A stretch of DNA of 64,000 bases, taken from assembly GCA_964019135.1 (NCBI GenBank), contig OZ025257.1:40875798-40939797 (forward strand), given 5' to 3'. Source of the stretch: Arenicola marina. Lineage: Eukaryota; Annelida; Polychaeta; Arenicolidae. The notes below the pieces were generated by a model. That model did no database searches. It had not been told where the DNA came from and was given only the letters and a program-made list of their open reading frames with translations. Within the stretch, counting starts at the first letter, position 1, and every line of letters starts with the position of its first letter. Of the stretch, positions 46,901 through 59,485 are shown piece by piece. The translations under genes and the position numbers were made by a program.

Positions 46901-49900
46901 TATTTTTATTTGCACAAATTATTCTCTCACGCAGATCACACTCATGACTTCATAATGTAATTGCCCAGTCAAATACCTTGTCTAGGAAGATGGTTGGGCT
47001 GTTCCTAAACTAATGACAGAGGGTAGGGATAGAAGTTTTACACACAGTTTTATTTTAAGAAAAAGAATGATGTCGCTTATTCATACCAAGTCCAGATATA
47101 CTTATAAAGGTACTTATCAACCTTTATTGAGGTTGGAGTCAATAAATATAAAAACATACATACTTCACGCATGTCAGAACAAGCAAGGTTATGTGACCAA
47201 ACATAATACTACGGCACCATTTTCAACCACTGGCATATTATTTTTACCCATCACGCACACGTAAAAGGAAGGCTCCATTCGATAATACACGACGCTTCAA
47301 GTCACAACATTTCTCAGAAATCAACGTTTGCTGACTCAGCACTAATGTGGCGTCGCTACATATCCGACCAACGTGATTCCCTACCCCACCCGATCAGACA
47401 GACACACATGTTAGAGCAGAGATTGGTGACAATAGGGCTATACGGTTCGCGCGATCGGGCCGCGAGACTTCAGTTTTGGGGACCAACAAACGCACGTGCT
47501 CCATGTTAAAGTATAGGCAGCTACAAGTCAATTTCTTTCCAGGTTTATTTTAAAGCCTATGAGTACCATTCACTAAATATGGCTATGGAAGATATACGTT
47601 AAAATATTTAGAGGCGATTAAGCGCAACACTTCAGGAATATACAAAGAAAAATCCGTCTTCAAAACACTCGAAAGCTAAAAATAGCGTTCTATATTTAGC
47701 CCTAGCCTTTCGCGAGTTCCCCAAACAGCTCGTGACGTCACAGTTTCACGTTCCTCCGCGGTCACAAAAATGGCGAGAGCAAGTGATCGACTTCACCATT
47801 CCGCTGTCAAGATGTGCAGTGCATGGAGTAACAACACACTGATGCGTCATTAAACCACATGGTAAAGGTAAAATAAGACCAGTTGGATGTTTTTGTATCA
47901 CTTTTAGATCACGAAAAGACAAAGTTTCTTCGTTCTTTGTCCCGTCGTAAAAATATTCGTCCTTGTGAACGCGCAAATTACTGAAAAATATGTCGCCTAT
48001 CCGTTCTGTGCAGCTATATTTCTTAAATATTTTTAATCATATCGCTAGTGCTTCTGCAATGGACCCACCCTCGGCGCTTGGCTCTTGTGCAGGTAGTCTG
48101 GTTCCCTGTTCCCTGATTGATAGTCAGGATACCAGTCTGCGCTTCTATTCTAAACGCGTTCCGAACACGTGCTTCGTTTGTTTGTCCCCAAAATAAGTAA
48201 GTCTTGGCGAACGAGACTTTATAGCCCTATAGACCGATCCAGGCTGTCAATCATTCACTGACGTCACTGTGGCCTTTATTCAATCATGTTGCGAAAAAAG
48301 GTCTTGCACGTGCATTATGTCCGAGAAACAAGTCCGACAGACAAAGCAACATGTCACTTTCTTTTCAGTTTCAGACAAGACCATCAGCTATGAGTGTCAA
48401 TTTCATACTCACGATGAACGAAAAAAAGACTCACACGTGGGCGGAGCTTAGCTCGGAGTGTGGAACGGTGTATAAGATAGGTGGAGCTTACCTGTCGAGA
48501 CAATATTTCGGCGTTTAGTAGCGTGCTGACTGAGAGAGCTCCGGTCTGGCCCATGTCCTCGTAGGAGGTTCGTCGTATACTGATCCGATCGCGTTCATTC
48601 TGAACAGCTGAAGGCAGATTTCAAATACCAATGTGTCAGTTATATTTGACTAAATCATGGATTAAAATATATTGTACACATTTGAAAGGAAATCGAATGA
48701 AATGGTGGTGTTTTATGCCGATTGGGATGGACGTCCCAAACAGGCTAAACTGGGCAACAAAACTTCCCGCAATGTACGCAACTGAATAATTACAAATGAC
48801 ATCGATTATAACTTTTCAATACTTCTTTATGAAATATAATTGAATGCGTTCCAATAATAAGTTATACCGATTGATTCGAATCACGTGGTAACTATATTAA
48901 ACTAAAATGTATGATGACATGATATTGCACTAAATCAAATAATATTGCTTGAAAAAGTAAATCATCCGACAATAATTATATTGCTAAACGCAAATTTTCA
49001 TTCATATCTGGACAATTTTTTTTCGGATCTGTGAAGATGTGCAGATAACTATATGCTTTTGCCCAACCTGTAACACGTTACTGCCCACCGACCCACCCCG
49101 GCCGTACCCCGTGACACCCAAGACATGCATGGTTCTTCACCTCTATGGAATCTGACCTCTATCTGAAGGGGAATTCTTGCTTACATCTGATTGGCAACGG
49201 CCGGAGCCTTTGTCAGACACCGACGCTACCACTTTTCGTGCTATTAAAACGACATTGGGTGGTGATCTCTAGCAAACTACCTACGTCATAGCTAACCCCG
49301 AGGTGACGTAAGGGAGTGGAGGGGGAGCCGGGCAGTGTGTGTGTGGGGGGGGGGGGAGTCCTCGTGGAATGCGCGGTGGGTGATGGTTGGGGGATGAGTA
49401 GAGGTCATTGTAACGGCGATAGCGATAAAAACGCATGAGTAGCGGTGAGGGGAGGGGGGTTTGGGGGGGGGGCGGCGGAGGGGAAGGGAGCCGGGTGTAC
49501 CCCCAATCAATGGAAATCCACTCCCCCACCCCCATCCTTCCCTGTCTCCCTTCCACACCAACCCCACACCCTCCCTGCCACGTCAGTTCACCCCTGCTCA
49601 TCCGAAGGCAAAACTCGAGCACATCTCAGTATAGAGCTCTTCGATACTTTTTCACTTCTTTGAGTGGCAAAAGACATTGCGAGCTTATCTGTGAGTCGCG
49701 ACAATATATAATATACATATATATATATATCGTATATATCATATATATTATACATATATCTTTATCAGTGAAGACACGACCTTAGTCGGGGCACTCATTT
49801 ATCCCTGCATGTGTCACTTCACTATGTTTCCGACCCCCCCACCCCCTCCCCTCTTACTTTTTCTCTAGTCTAAAATGGAGAGGGCTTCACAGACGGAGGG

Positions 49901-52900
49901 CAGCTGATACAGCATATCTTGAAGCAAACAATACGATTTGACAAGTGACGTCTGTATATATTATACACCACGTTGGTTCGCCGTGCTTGGTGTTCACCCT
50001 GGGTATATATATCATATATTACCTCTTAAGTCCATAGTCATCAAGACCTAGTTCCATTAGTACTTGTCAACGAAGACCTTATACATTGTCATATCATGAG
50101 CTCTATATCACTGACCTTGTCGTCGATAACGTTAGGCAGAACATGCACTAGTGGTTTAATAATAGTATTATTCATCGAAAGGAGGCGTTATTCAAGTTAC
50201 ATATTGCTAACTCATTTACGACAATAAGTACGCGTCATCCATTATTCATTAAAAGGAGACGTTACTCCAGTTATTTATTGCTAATTCATTTACGGCCATG
50301 AGTACGTGTCACGGGCTTTTCATTTCACCCTGAACTGGGAATGAGGAAAATAATCCTTCGGGAACTGGGAATGAGATATTAGCCGACCGTCGTGATCAAT
50401 GCGATTAGGATAGGAAATAAACCAATTTCGCACAAGAAGCCGTTTTATATGCATTTTCTCGCAGAAACCGTAGTAACATTTCACCCTGGGAGGTAACCAA
50501 CAAAGTTTTTTTTCTTCAAAAATGCCCAGTCGTAGGGTGCGGGATGAATTTATTCCGGACCTGGTGTCAAAATGGGTCGCAGCCAAGTGAGTGCAAGAAG
50601 GTTAAAAACGGCCGAAATGGACCTTTATTTTTTTTTTGCATGTTAATTCCACTGGTGTGTATTTCCATATTGAAAGCATTTTCGTTATGGACCAATTATA
50701 CGGTTAACTATATTAAGCATTATACGATAATTTTTATTGCGCAGTCATCTTAATACAATTGTTCCTGGGCAACGTTATTCAAATCCTGATGATCTTCATG
50801 ATAACAGCAACAGCGTTCATCCTTAACATGCAACATTTTGGTAAAACGACCCCCACGAGATGTAATTTAATTTTGTAAATATAATTTTAAAAGCTAATAG
50901 ATCTAACAAAAATATGGTAAATCATCTTAAAGCTATTTGAACAGATGTGTCCAACCAGATTTTAAAAAATCTGCATTTGATCCTGAAGCTCGTCATTCAC
51001 ATTTAACACAATTGTAACATTTGCTTACAATTCTCGCGGCGAACCTGCCGGAAAAGGTATGACAGCTTACAGTAAGTTGTAAGCTACATGCACTACGTCA
51101 CAGATTTGTCTGTAGTACGTCTTTCACTCCATACTAGGGATGTTAAGCAGGCTCCAGGTAATGAATTTCAGTAATAACTAAATGAAACTAATAGATAATT
51201 ATTGCACTGATCAGGCCGTAACATGTAACAAATTTAGATCCTGACATGGTTTCGGCGGGAAGCAACTGTTTGAACAGCTTTAATAATCTCCATCCTAGGA
51301 GGAAAAAGCGAAAAGCTTGAAGCGAAACTTGGAGGTGGCGTTACCTTCTTTGCGCATGCCCGCCCGGAAGCACTTCTTGAGCCGGCAGTAGCGGCACTGG
51401 TTGCGCTTGTCCTTGTCCACGATGCAGTTCCGGTTGAAGCGACAGGTGTACACGTGGTTCTTGCGCACGCTGCGCCGGAAGAAGCCCTTGCAGCCGTCAC
51501 AGCTGGCCGCGCCGTAGTGCTTGCCCGTGGCGCGGTCGCCGCATATGGCGCAGAACTGGCTGATGCCCTGCGTGCCGGGGAGGCCTCCCTGCTGGGAGCC
51601 CGGTCCCGCCATCTGAGTCGGGGAGCCCTGGATCGCCTGGATGGCGGCCAGGCTCATGTCCCCGCTCTCTGCAAACAGGATTAAAGAAATATAGGGAAAT
51701 GTTCAATATTATTGGGGAATACTACGAGTGGGAAATTGGAAATGGGAAAGAGGCACATTTGAAGGTTAAAGTGATTATGGATATCAAAAATCTGCATATT
51801 GCTGCTTTTAGTTCGCGAGGTAAATAGCCGTCAGTACCCGTGTGGTACCACATAAGATATAGAGATACACACAAGGCTACAGACGTGAGGATACATACAG
51901 AGGTGGGAATACACACAGATATACAGAGGTGGGAAAACATTCAGAGATACAAAGGTGAGAATACACACAGAGATACAGAGGTAGGAATACACACAGATAT
52001 ACCTCGGTGTGAGTACACACAGAGATACAGAGGTGGGAATACACACAGAGATACAGAGGTGGGAATACACACAGAGATACAGAGTGGGAATACACACAGA
52101 GATACAGAGGAGGAACACATTCAGAGATACAGAGGTAGGAATACACACAGAGATACAGGGGTGGGAATACACACAGAGATACAGAGGTGGGAATACACAC
52201 AGAGATACAGAGGAGGAATACATTCAGAGATACAGAGGTAGGAATACACACAGAGATACAGGGGTGGGAATACACACAGAGATACAGAGGTGGGAATACA
52301 CACAGAGATACAGAGGAGGAATACATTCAGAGATACAGAGGTAGGAATACACACAGAGATACAGGGGTGGGAATACACACAGAGATACAGAGGTGGAAAT
52401 GCACACAGAGATACAGAGGAGGAATACATTCAGAGATACCAAGGTGAGAATTCCCACAGAGATACCGGGGTGAGAATACACAGAGATACAGAGGTGGGAA
52501 TACACACAGAGATAAAGAGGTGGGAATACACACAAAGATACAGAGGTGGGAATACACACAGAGATACAGAGGTGGGAATACACACAGGGATACAGCGATT
52601 TGAATACACATAGAGATACAGAGGTGGGAATACATACAGAGATACAGAGGTGGGAATACACACAGAGATACAGAGGTGGGAATACACACAGAGATACAGA
52701 GGTGGGAATACACACAGAGATAAAGAGGTGGGAATACACACAGAGATACAGAGGTGGGAATACACACAGAGATAAAGAGGTGGGAATACACACAGAGATA
52801 CAGAGATGTGAATACATGCAGAGATACAGAGGTGAGAATACCCACATAGATACAGAGGTGGGAATACATACAGAGATACAGAGGTGGGAATACACACAGA

Positions 52901-54541
52901 GATACAGAGGTGGGAATACACACAGAGATACAGAGGTGGGAATACACACAGAGATACAGAGGTGGGAATACACACAGAGATACAGAGGTGGGAATACACA
53001 GAGATACAAAGGTGGAAATACAGAGTAGCAGATATAGGAGACGACGATAGCAATATTATCATTGAGGTAGGGGGTAGAGGCAGACTTGTAAGATAGAGGC
53101 AGAAAACTTGACGTGTGGTTTGAGGCGAGAGAGAGATTGCGATCCATTGGATAACACGAGCATGCTCTAGTATCAAGTCAGGCAGACATGTCCAAACTTC
53201 AATCAGGCAGACAACCAACCAGACACTTCGGTTCTGACGTTAGTCAACCACTGTCAAAACTTGTGATAAGACGCAAGCTACCTAGATATCATTAAGAGTC
53301 AATTTCGAGACATCACAAATCGAATCTCTATCTAGAGATGAGGAATCGATTTATAGCTATCACGAATCGATTTATAGCTATCACGAATCGATTTATAGAT
53401 ATCACGAATCGATTTATAGATATGACGAATCGATTTCTAGATATCATACATCAACATCTAATGTATACATAGATATTATGAATTGCTGTCATACATATTG
53501 ACCAGGGACGTTATTGTCAATGCCTTCAAAAATGAGCACTTCTCATTAGTCATTATTAGAATATTAAATATTGAATACATGTAATATACTATTGGAAACA
53601 TATTCGGTACAAGATCTAGACTTGCAGTATATTTCACTTAATGGGGTCCCAGGAGTTACCATGGTAATGCCAATGCGAGTATCGGTCTTCATTGTATACT
53701 CCCCACAGGTTTGACCTTTGACCCACGTAGTTGCGCTGACAATTAACGTGGATGCTTCAGGACGTCTATAATACACACTCACAAGGACGTCCTTTTGGTG
53801 GCACATTTAGTTGTAATGAATAACTTTGCGGATATATCACACAAGGCACGTCTGTAACGTTCTAACCCAATCGATCCACAGGCGGTATACATATAAACAA
53901 AAACTGTGTCAGAAGAAACACCTTTTTGGTGTTCTCATTGAGCATAAACGAGGAAAGACCTCTCATATTGGCACCGAATGACCCATACACTTAGAAAAAA
54001 CCCTTACTAGCACCCAGTAAACCATAAACTTGGAACATACGATCCCACTGGCACACAGTATGAGTATACATGTCTTAGATTTAGCATACATTTGTAAAGC
54101 ATTCAGCACTGGCTTCAACAAGACCAGCTCATTTAAAATGTTCGACGAGCTATTAAATTCTGTGGCTTTCTGCTTATGGATTATATTACACTGTTAAGCC
54201 TGTTATTTATGCATTATGACATTAAATGCAATGAATTAGTGTTTTGTGCCTGTACTGTGTACACAAGGACTAAACTGGGCCAAAAACAATATGCAATATA
54301 TATATCCGCCATAATAAAGCGAAGAAATCATATCCTGCATTCAAATTGGGCTCCTGGCGTCGGAAGGAAAGAGTAAATAGACCATCAGAGTTCCCCTGGA
54401 TCAGCTGGAATCCTGGATAAGGGGGTGGGTGGTGAGGGGGAGTGGGAGAGGGAGGGGGTGTAAAGTCCCGTTACCTGTCAGCAGGTAGTCTGAATGCATA
54501 TCGACGAGGTCCGGGAATTCCGTGGGCATCCTGCTGGACAT
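40949..54541 (-). CDS. HNF4: HNF4 nuclear receptor, complete 7-coding-exon gene
   Basis: Coding exons: 54541-54475, 51668-51345, 48607-48492, 44002-43853, 43106-42866, 42411-42175, 41640-40949. Phases (1,1,0,0,1,1) agree; the sum is 1827 bp, 608 residues. HNF4 binds DR1 sites as a homodimer and holds a fatty acid in its ligand pocket. Exon 1 encodes [14 protein letters not shown], like the vertebrate P1 A-domain (LVDMDMADY). The DNA-binding domain is about residues 62-128, with [20 protein letters not shown]-box [15 protein letters not shown] and [14 protein letters not shown]. The hinge has [19 protein letters not shown]. The ligand-binding domain ends at residue 378 with [13 protein letters not shown], the AF-2 helix; it includes [20 protein letters not shown] and [20 protein letters not shown]. 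The F domain is 230 residues, rich in Gly, His, Gln, Ser and Pro, ending [18 protein letters not shown]; vertebrate F domains have SEPYKL and KQEVI. The first in-frame ATG used is at 54541; the frame is open further upstream, so the N-terminus may be longer. Confidence 0.97.
42173..42174 (-). other. GC splice donor of the last HNF4 intron
   Basis: The exon ends GGAG at 42175 and the intron starts GCAAGT (42174 downward). Phase 1 is required by the next exon (41640: GC GTC TCT AAC), and only this cut gives LLGG followed by VSND in frame. AG|GCAAGT is the strong consensus of natural GC-AG introns. Confidence 0.85.
42655..42790. repeat. 15-bp tandem repeat (GAATCTACGGATCCT)
   Basis: About nine imperfect copies lie in the HNF4 intron between the two ligand-binding-domain exons. 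Confidence 0.85.
43235..43400. repeat. 21-bp tandem repeat (TATGTCACAATTATATTTAAA)
   Basis: Eight near-identical copies in an HNF4 intron. The period is a multiple of three, which creates false open frames on both strands. Confidence 0.92.
43973..44290 (-). repeat. 85-bp array of an HNF4 splice acceptor
   Basis: The start of the exon at 44002 (encoding ISAPISTTD) and its acceptor are repeated three more times upstream at exactly 85-bp spacing; equivalent exon-start positions are 44087, 44172 and 44257. The copies at 44172 and 44257 keep AG before ATCTCAGC; the one at 44087 has AA. The 44257 copy has the same TTGGTTCAG as the true site. The frame is open from 44257 to 44002, 255 bp. Confidence 0.92.
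46650..46880 (+). mobile_element. Interspersed 'CCCAGTTCACGA' element, copy 2
   Basis: The same blocks in the same order as 20000-20275: 'aaagaaagggc', 'atttaatattgg', 'aatccttgatcacc', 'cgaagaattattttcc' and 'cccgagaaacggaaat'. It also starts after a long G run. It lies in an HNF4 intron. Confidence 0.75.
48706..48785 (-). mobile_element. SINE family C 3' fragment
   Basis: 'ggtgttttatgcc', 'caggctaaactgggc' and 'aacttcccgcaatg' match the 3' half of the 18747-18932 SINE. The head is absent. Confidence 0.6.
49680..49770. repeat. TA-rich microsatellite
   Basis: Interrupted (AT)n with 'catatatatatatatat' and near-palindromic stretches, in an HNF4 intron. Confidence 0.8.
50309..50402 (-). mobile_element. 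Interspersed 'CCCAGTTCACGA' element, inverted fragment
   Basis: On the minus strand it reads TTGATCACGACGGTCGGCTA, then two ATTCCCAGTTC blocks, then GTGAAATGAAAAGCCC, matching the 3' part of the copy at 20000-20275. Confidence 0.7.
51879..53030. repeat. 26-bp minisatellite, ~43 copies, in HNF4 intron 1
   Basis: The unit is GAGGTGGGAATACACACAGAGATACA. Most copies are the exact length, so frames of up to about 300 codons stay open on both strands (minus repeats a [17 protein letters not shown] motif). These frames are products of the repeat, not genes. A sub-array at about 52090-52440 carries an inserted 'gaggaggaatacattcag' variant in a higher-order pattern. Confidence 0.95.
53335..53455. repeat. 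21-bp tandem repeat (CACGAATCGATTTATAGATAT)
   Basis: About five copies in HNF4 intron 1, decaying at both ends. Confidence 0.88.
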
Positions 54542-57500
54542 CCAAGGCCCGTGGGCCGTGTGGGTAGGGGTCCCCGTGGTGGACACCGCGTCCGGCTCCC
54601 ACCCGCCGGGGGGGGAGGAGGCGGGGTGCCCGAGAGGGGGGCGGGTGGGCGGGGGGGGGATTGGGCGGTGGGGGCGTGGGTTCGCGCCCCTGTCCTCCCT
54701 CCTCGCTAACCAGCTAGCTAGCTACCAGCTATAGAGAGCCACCGGTTGTTAATATAATACGGAATCCGCGCTGAGATGATCCGGGACGGAATAACGCATT
54801 GATGAGGAAGGAGACAGCTGTATATGTGTCCTGGGCCAGATTGAGACGCCCAGGGGCGGGGTGCGACGTAAGCTGGGGCGTTCGCCAGGGATGCGCGTTC
54901 TACAGCGATCTGTCGCAGTACACACACAGCTGACACGTTGTGTACACCGAGGCCGCTGCTGGCTTATAGGTTGCAGCAGCTCCTATAGCTCGGCCGCCCC
55001 AAAGTCAGTTTTAAAACAGAATTTCCACTGTCTGTCTGCCCGTCTGTCGTCAGTGTGGCTCCACGGACGTTAGTCCCCGGGAGCTGCGTGACAAGTATAT
55101 GTCCGCGCGGAATGCAAATCACGATAGACCTCGTGCGGCGGAGACTAGAAATACTGTTACAACAGCGGCTAGATCCAGGTCGAGCTTATCCGCCCCCCGC
55201 CCCCCCACCGCCGCTCCCCAATGTCCCCGGCGGCCTCCCCTTGTCCTCCGCCCGCTCCGGCCATTCTCCAGTGTGTACCCCCAGTCCCTCCCGCACCGCA
55301 CCGCACCGCAACCCACCCCCTAACACTTTTCTGAACACCTCGACATCTTCACTGTCATTACGGATTCACAGACCACTCAACTTAGTGATAGTTAATCCTC
55401 AACATACATCCAACCTCCACCACTCCCCTCCCCCCCCCCCCCCCCCGCCCCACTTTTCACTATCCGCACTGTCTTTCACGTCCCCGCACCATGCCCACCC
55501 CCTCCCCTGAATCCTCAATATCTCCGTCCTTAAACCTCCTCTCCTCCCGCCCCCCCCCCCTCCCCGTGCCCCACTGTTCACTATCCGCACCGTCATTCAC
55601 GCCCCCCCCCCCACCCCCTCCCTCCTGGCTCCCTGGCCTGGATGAAGTAGCATTGAGCTACCTGAGGATTATCGCCACGGCTCTTGGTCTTGGTCTACCC
55701 TCCTCTTTAGAGTATCTTTAGAGGATGTAGGTATGTGTGTGGTTATGAGGGGTGGGTGGGGGGGGGGGGAGGTAGGGGGGCAGGTAATCTAGATTGCGGC
55801 GGCAGCTCGGCTTTGGCAAAAAGCGGGCATTTTGGCCGCCGGAGATCTGCCCCCATGCAGTCGAGCCTCAGTCACGCAGACCTTTAAACTACAAAGACAG
55901 ATATTTGTACAAATGTTCAAGAGATCAGCGCTATCTTAATCCGACTTAAACAGAATCCGTGTCAGGGTTTGGCAGTGCTCCCTGGGAGACCAGGACCAGA
56001 AAAAAACCTCACGGTAATCACAGGGGTGTATTTTGTGTATAAAGTGACCTCCCCCCCCCCCCCACCGCTCCCAAAAAAAGCCGGGGTATCTGAATAAAAA
56101 AACCTAAAATAATAGTCCCAATTGCGCCATATTGATCTGACCAATTTATATGTGTCTGCACCGTGCGGCACTTTGTCGTGAGGCTGCTGTGATATCGCAG
56201 TCAAATCCACCATGGCGTGGTTGAATCATACAACTACATAATCGTTCGCCAGGTGGAAGCACTGCTCACTCGGATTTGTTATATTCGGTGAGTGAGGTCA
56301 CGTTGAGACACGTTACACGGGGATGGAGTGGCGTCCAGAAGACCGGACTCACCCCCCCCCCATTGCACCCCCCCCCCACACACACACACTCAACCCCTAC
56401 AGCACCCCCACCCCCTCTATCCCCCCTCCCCATGCATTTTGAGTTGAGGCCCAAGTTTGACACAAATTGACGTAAATTTCTGGTTTGCTTGCCCCGCCCA
56501 CTTCTCACATCATCAGTTGTCCAACATGGAGATCCCCCTCCCGCCCAACACCAACAGTCTAGATGCTGCCCTCATATGATCTGATGTAGCAAGGCTGGCA
56601 TAGGCTGACGGCAGGTGATGAGTTGATATCCGATCAGGGCATGTAGTGGTGGGAAGGCCACATAAACTGTTTCTAATCAGGGGACGCATCGAAATTAAAT
56701 GACGCATAATTCGTTCTTAAGGTGGAAAAATGATATAAAGTAGGGGTCTAGAAGGGTAAATGTCGACACGCGACACATGCATATTTGAATAATTGACATT
56801 CGACATTGACCCCCAAATTCCGACACCGATGATCTGAAAAAGCGACATCGACACAGATAGTGGCATTTTACAAAAAAAAAGACACTGAACTTCAGCCAGA
56901 AAACGATAACACAAAACGTTGTGAAAAGTCGACATTCGACAAGGAGAATTCTGAAATATCGACACTGGACACTTGAATCCCCCTTTCAGGCCCCTTAAAG
57001 GGGACAAAACTGAACTTTAGAACCGTGTTATAAAACCGAATACCGCAGCCACAAAAGGAAGCCTCAGTGAATGGCAGGTAAGCATACTAGTTAAGCAAAA
57101 AAGTCCTTTTCGGTAACGAGTCATATTAAAACTTGAGGGCGATATTACCAGAAGCAAAGAACTTTCTGTTTGCGGCCTAGCTGCCATGACACTGTGCGTC
57201 CTAACCTCTTGATAGATAAATAGAGTACACCACTTGGGGGTGTAGAGTGTGCATATCTGGGGCTAGCTGGGAGGACCTGAAGCCATAACTACCCCCAGCA
57301 CACACCCACCCACCCACCCAGAGCAGCCAATTCAACCCGTCGTCCGCTACCGCTGACTACGCACATGGCACTGTGGTGACAACCATTAGCCCGATTTTCA
57401 AACTAAACAATGGCCAAAAAACTCCTGGATTATTTAAATACTGCCGCATAATGCGTGTATATGTACATAATGCGTACTCTAGATTCAACATATCCATGGT

Positions 57501-58452
57501 GGAAGAGTCACTTGACAGTGGGGGGTAAGCTCTACTGAGGGCTAAGGATTATGTTTTGCAGTGTTTATTTACATCTGAAACACGAACGCTATTCATGAAG
57601 TCGCAATTTCGTGCCCGCAAGACCAAATGCCACCATTCATCGCTAACGCTCCTTTGATAACGCTACGTTGTACGGGGAACGAAGATTGTTGACTGTACAC
57701 ATGCTTGAGAAAGCTGTATTCAGCATCTGTATTACCTACAAGATGCTACATACAAGTGCACTGTAAATTCATTGACACATTTGTAGTATGTATTACATAT
57801 ATTGCTTAAAGATGATCCTTACATGAAATACCTGCAGGTCTGTCACCTTAAATATAAATATAACTATAAATTTGATGCCCCAAATATATCATGTGAATTG
57901 TAAATTACATGTATTCTCAGAAATCAAACATGTTTATGGTCAGGAATCGTGTGTACTCGAAGAATATACATAAATACTTGACCCTAATATATTAAACACG
58001 TTAGTGGTTTATGCAAACCTTTAGTCGATCTACCACTTTCCGTTTTGGTTTTAACGAGAAGGTTTATTCGAGAGCAGCTGACACAAAACATTGACATTAA
58101 GCTTTAGACAAACTTTAGAAAACTACCAATGTCGCAATAGATAGGCTGCATCCGTTCAAAGTTAAAGGCTCAAACTTTAATTTCTTCACACTACTTATTG
58201 TTGTTCGTAATAATATAGTTATTGTTTTATTTAGTTTTAATATACTGCGCATACTGGTAGTAGTCTAGAGTTGTTATTATTGTTAGGAGCGTACACCGTT
58301 TGATTGTGCATGCTTATTTTTGTACTTTTGTACTTTTTATTCGATGCATATTGTCATTAACTTTGATCCATATATCTGCCCTCTTTAGTCAATTGCAAGA
58401 TACTATACAGAAACTAAAATTGTAGGTACCCAATGGATATCCCACACTATAA
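54542..58452. other. HNF4 upstream region, no firm gene
   Basis: Many C and G runs (for example 55428-55446, 55550-55560 and 56049-56063) create long pyrimidine-rich false frames at 55050-55720. The small frame at 55620-55700 (PGLDEVALSYLRIIATALG) is not recognised and lacks clear splice sites. No other exon supported. Confidence 0.35.
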
Positions 58453-58701
58453 CAGTGGTTGAGGCAGGAATTAACGAACGGGGGGCACCATTTATTTAAG
58501 CACTATCCAGGCACCGATCCAGTTAGAAACTTGTAACCGATGGGGCGGGGCGGGGGAGGGGGTGGCACTGGTGAAGTTGTGCAGTAAGAATAGTGAATGT
58601 GCCCCCTTCTTCAGAGAAAGGTGCCTTTTTTCGCCTATTTTCCAACGAAAGGTGGGAACGTGCCTCCTATGCCCCCCCCCCACCCCCTGGATTCGCCACT
58701 G
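58453..58701 (+). mobile_element. 249-bp hAT-type MITE (CAGTGG...CCACTG)
   Basis: It starts CAGTGGTTGAGGCAGGAATT and ends CCCTGGATTCGCCACTG. Ends reading CAGTGGC-GATCCAG are common in hAT elements. A related fragment lies at 20690-20813. I could not confirm an 8-bp target duplication. Confidence 0.6.
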
Positions 58702-59275
58702 CTGTAATTACATACAAAAGTAAATACCCTGTTGGTCAAATTTGGAAACCCCTATCTGTCCCTCAAAGATAAATCTACGATAAGGGTAGGCGCCCAATTA
58801 TGGCGAAAAAAATTGCCAAATATGTAATTATTGCAGAACAAAGTAGTCTTCCAAAGAGCAGAATTATCACTAGGCCCAAGCTCATTTAACTGGAAATTTG
58901 TCATGCTACAGTCTTAATAATCTCCATTTACTATTGCGACCCTTGCCTACATGTATTATGATGATTAGGGTATCATGGTATTATGTTCTGGCACTTCTAA
59001 CTTCTAAGCTGCTAATAGGAAAGTTGGGGAATGAACATTTTGGTTTAGGGTCGGGAGGAAAGGGCCTCAAGCCCATAGGTAAGGATAATAAACACAGACA
59101 CATTCAATCTCTTCAGTTCTTTGCGGCAGTGTTCCTAAACTCAATATTTACTTTAATGTGTCACTTCATTCATTTAACGTTAGAGCCTACACATATGAAA
59201 CTATTGGAACAGATCGGAATAGACATAAAATACAGATATTTAAACCATTGTAGGATAAGTATGACATAATAAAAA
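58702..59275. other. Intergenic, nothing recognised
   Basis: An open frame at 58898-59269 shows no family signature and sits in AT-rich sequence. Confidence 0.35.
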
Positions 59276-59277
59276 CA

Positions 59278-59485
59278 TGTTAAGATAAGTATGGCACTTT
59301 GACAATGATGTTAGCTTAAGTATGAAATGGTACAAACATATCACAAAGATAAGTATGCCACTATGGCAACATATTAAGGATAAGTATGCTACTATGGCAA
59401 CATATTAAGGATAAGTATGCTACTATGGCACCATATGAAGGATAAGTATGCCACTATGGCAACATATCAAGGATAAGCATGCATT
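59278..59485. repeat. ~32-bp tandem repeat (GGATAAGTATGCTACTATGG)
   Basis: About six copies of 'aaggataagtatgctactat' plus 'ggcaacatatt', most alike in the middle. Confidence 0.85.

Noticed and set aside
47746-48200. Possible THAP-type zinc finger or transposase remnant
   Set aside because: A few Cys/His residues (CVVTPC, CSRHF) fit loosely, but spacing and the expected AVPTIF-like motif are not there.
51879-53030. Long frames of up to 307 codons on both strands
   Set aside because: They come from a 26-bp tandem repeat without stops; the peptide is periodic and matches no protein.
55050-55720. Proline-rich protein frames
   Set aside because: They follow C runs and CCCT-rich low-complexity DNA on one strand, and Gly/Arg frames lie on the other; no splice or start context.
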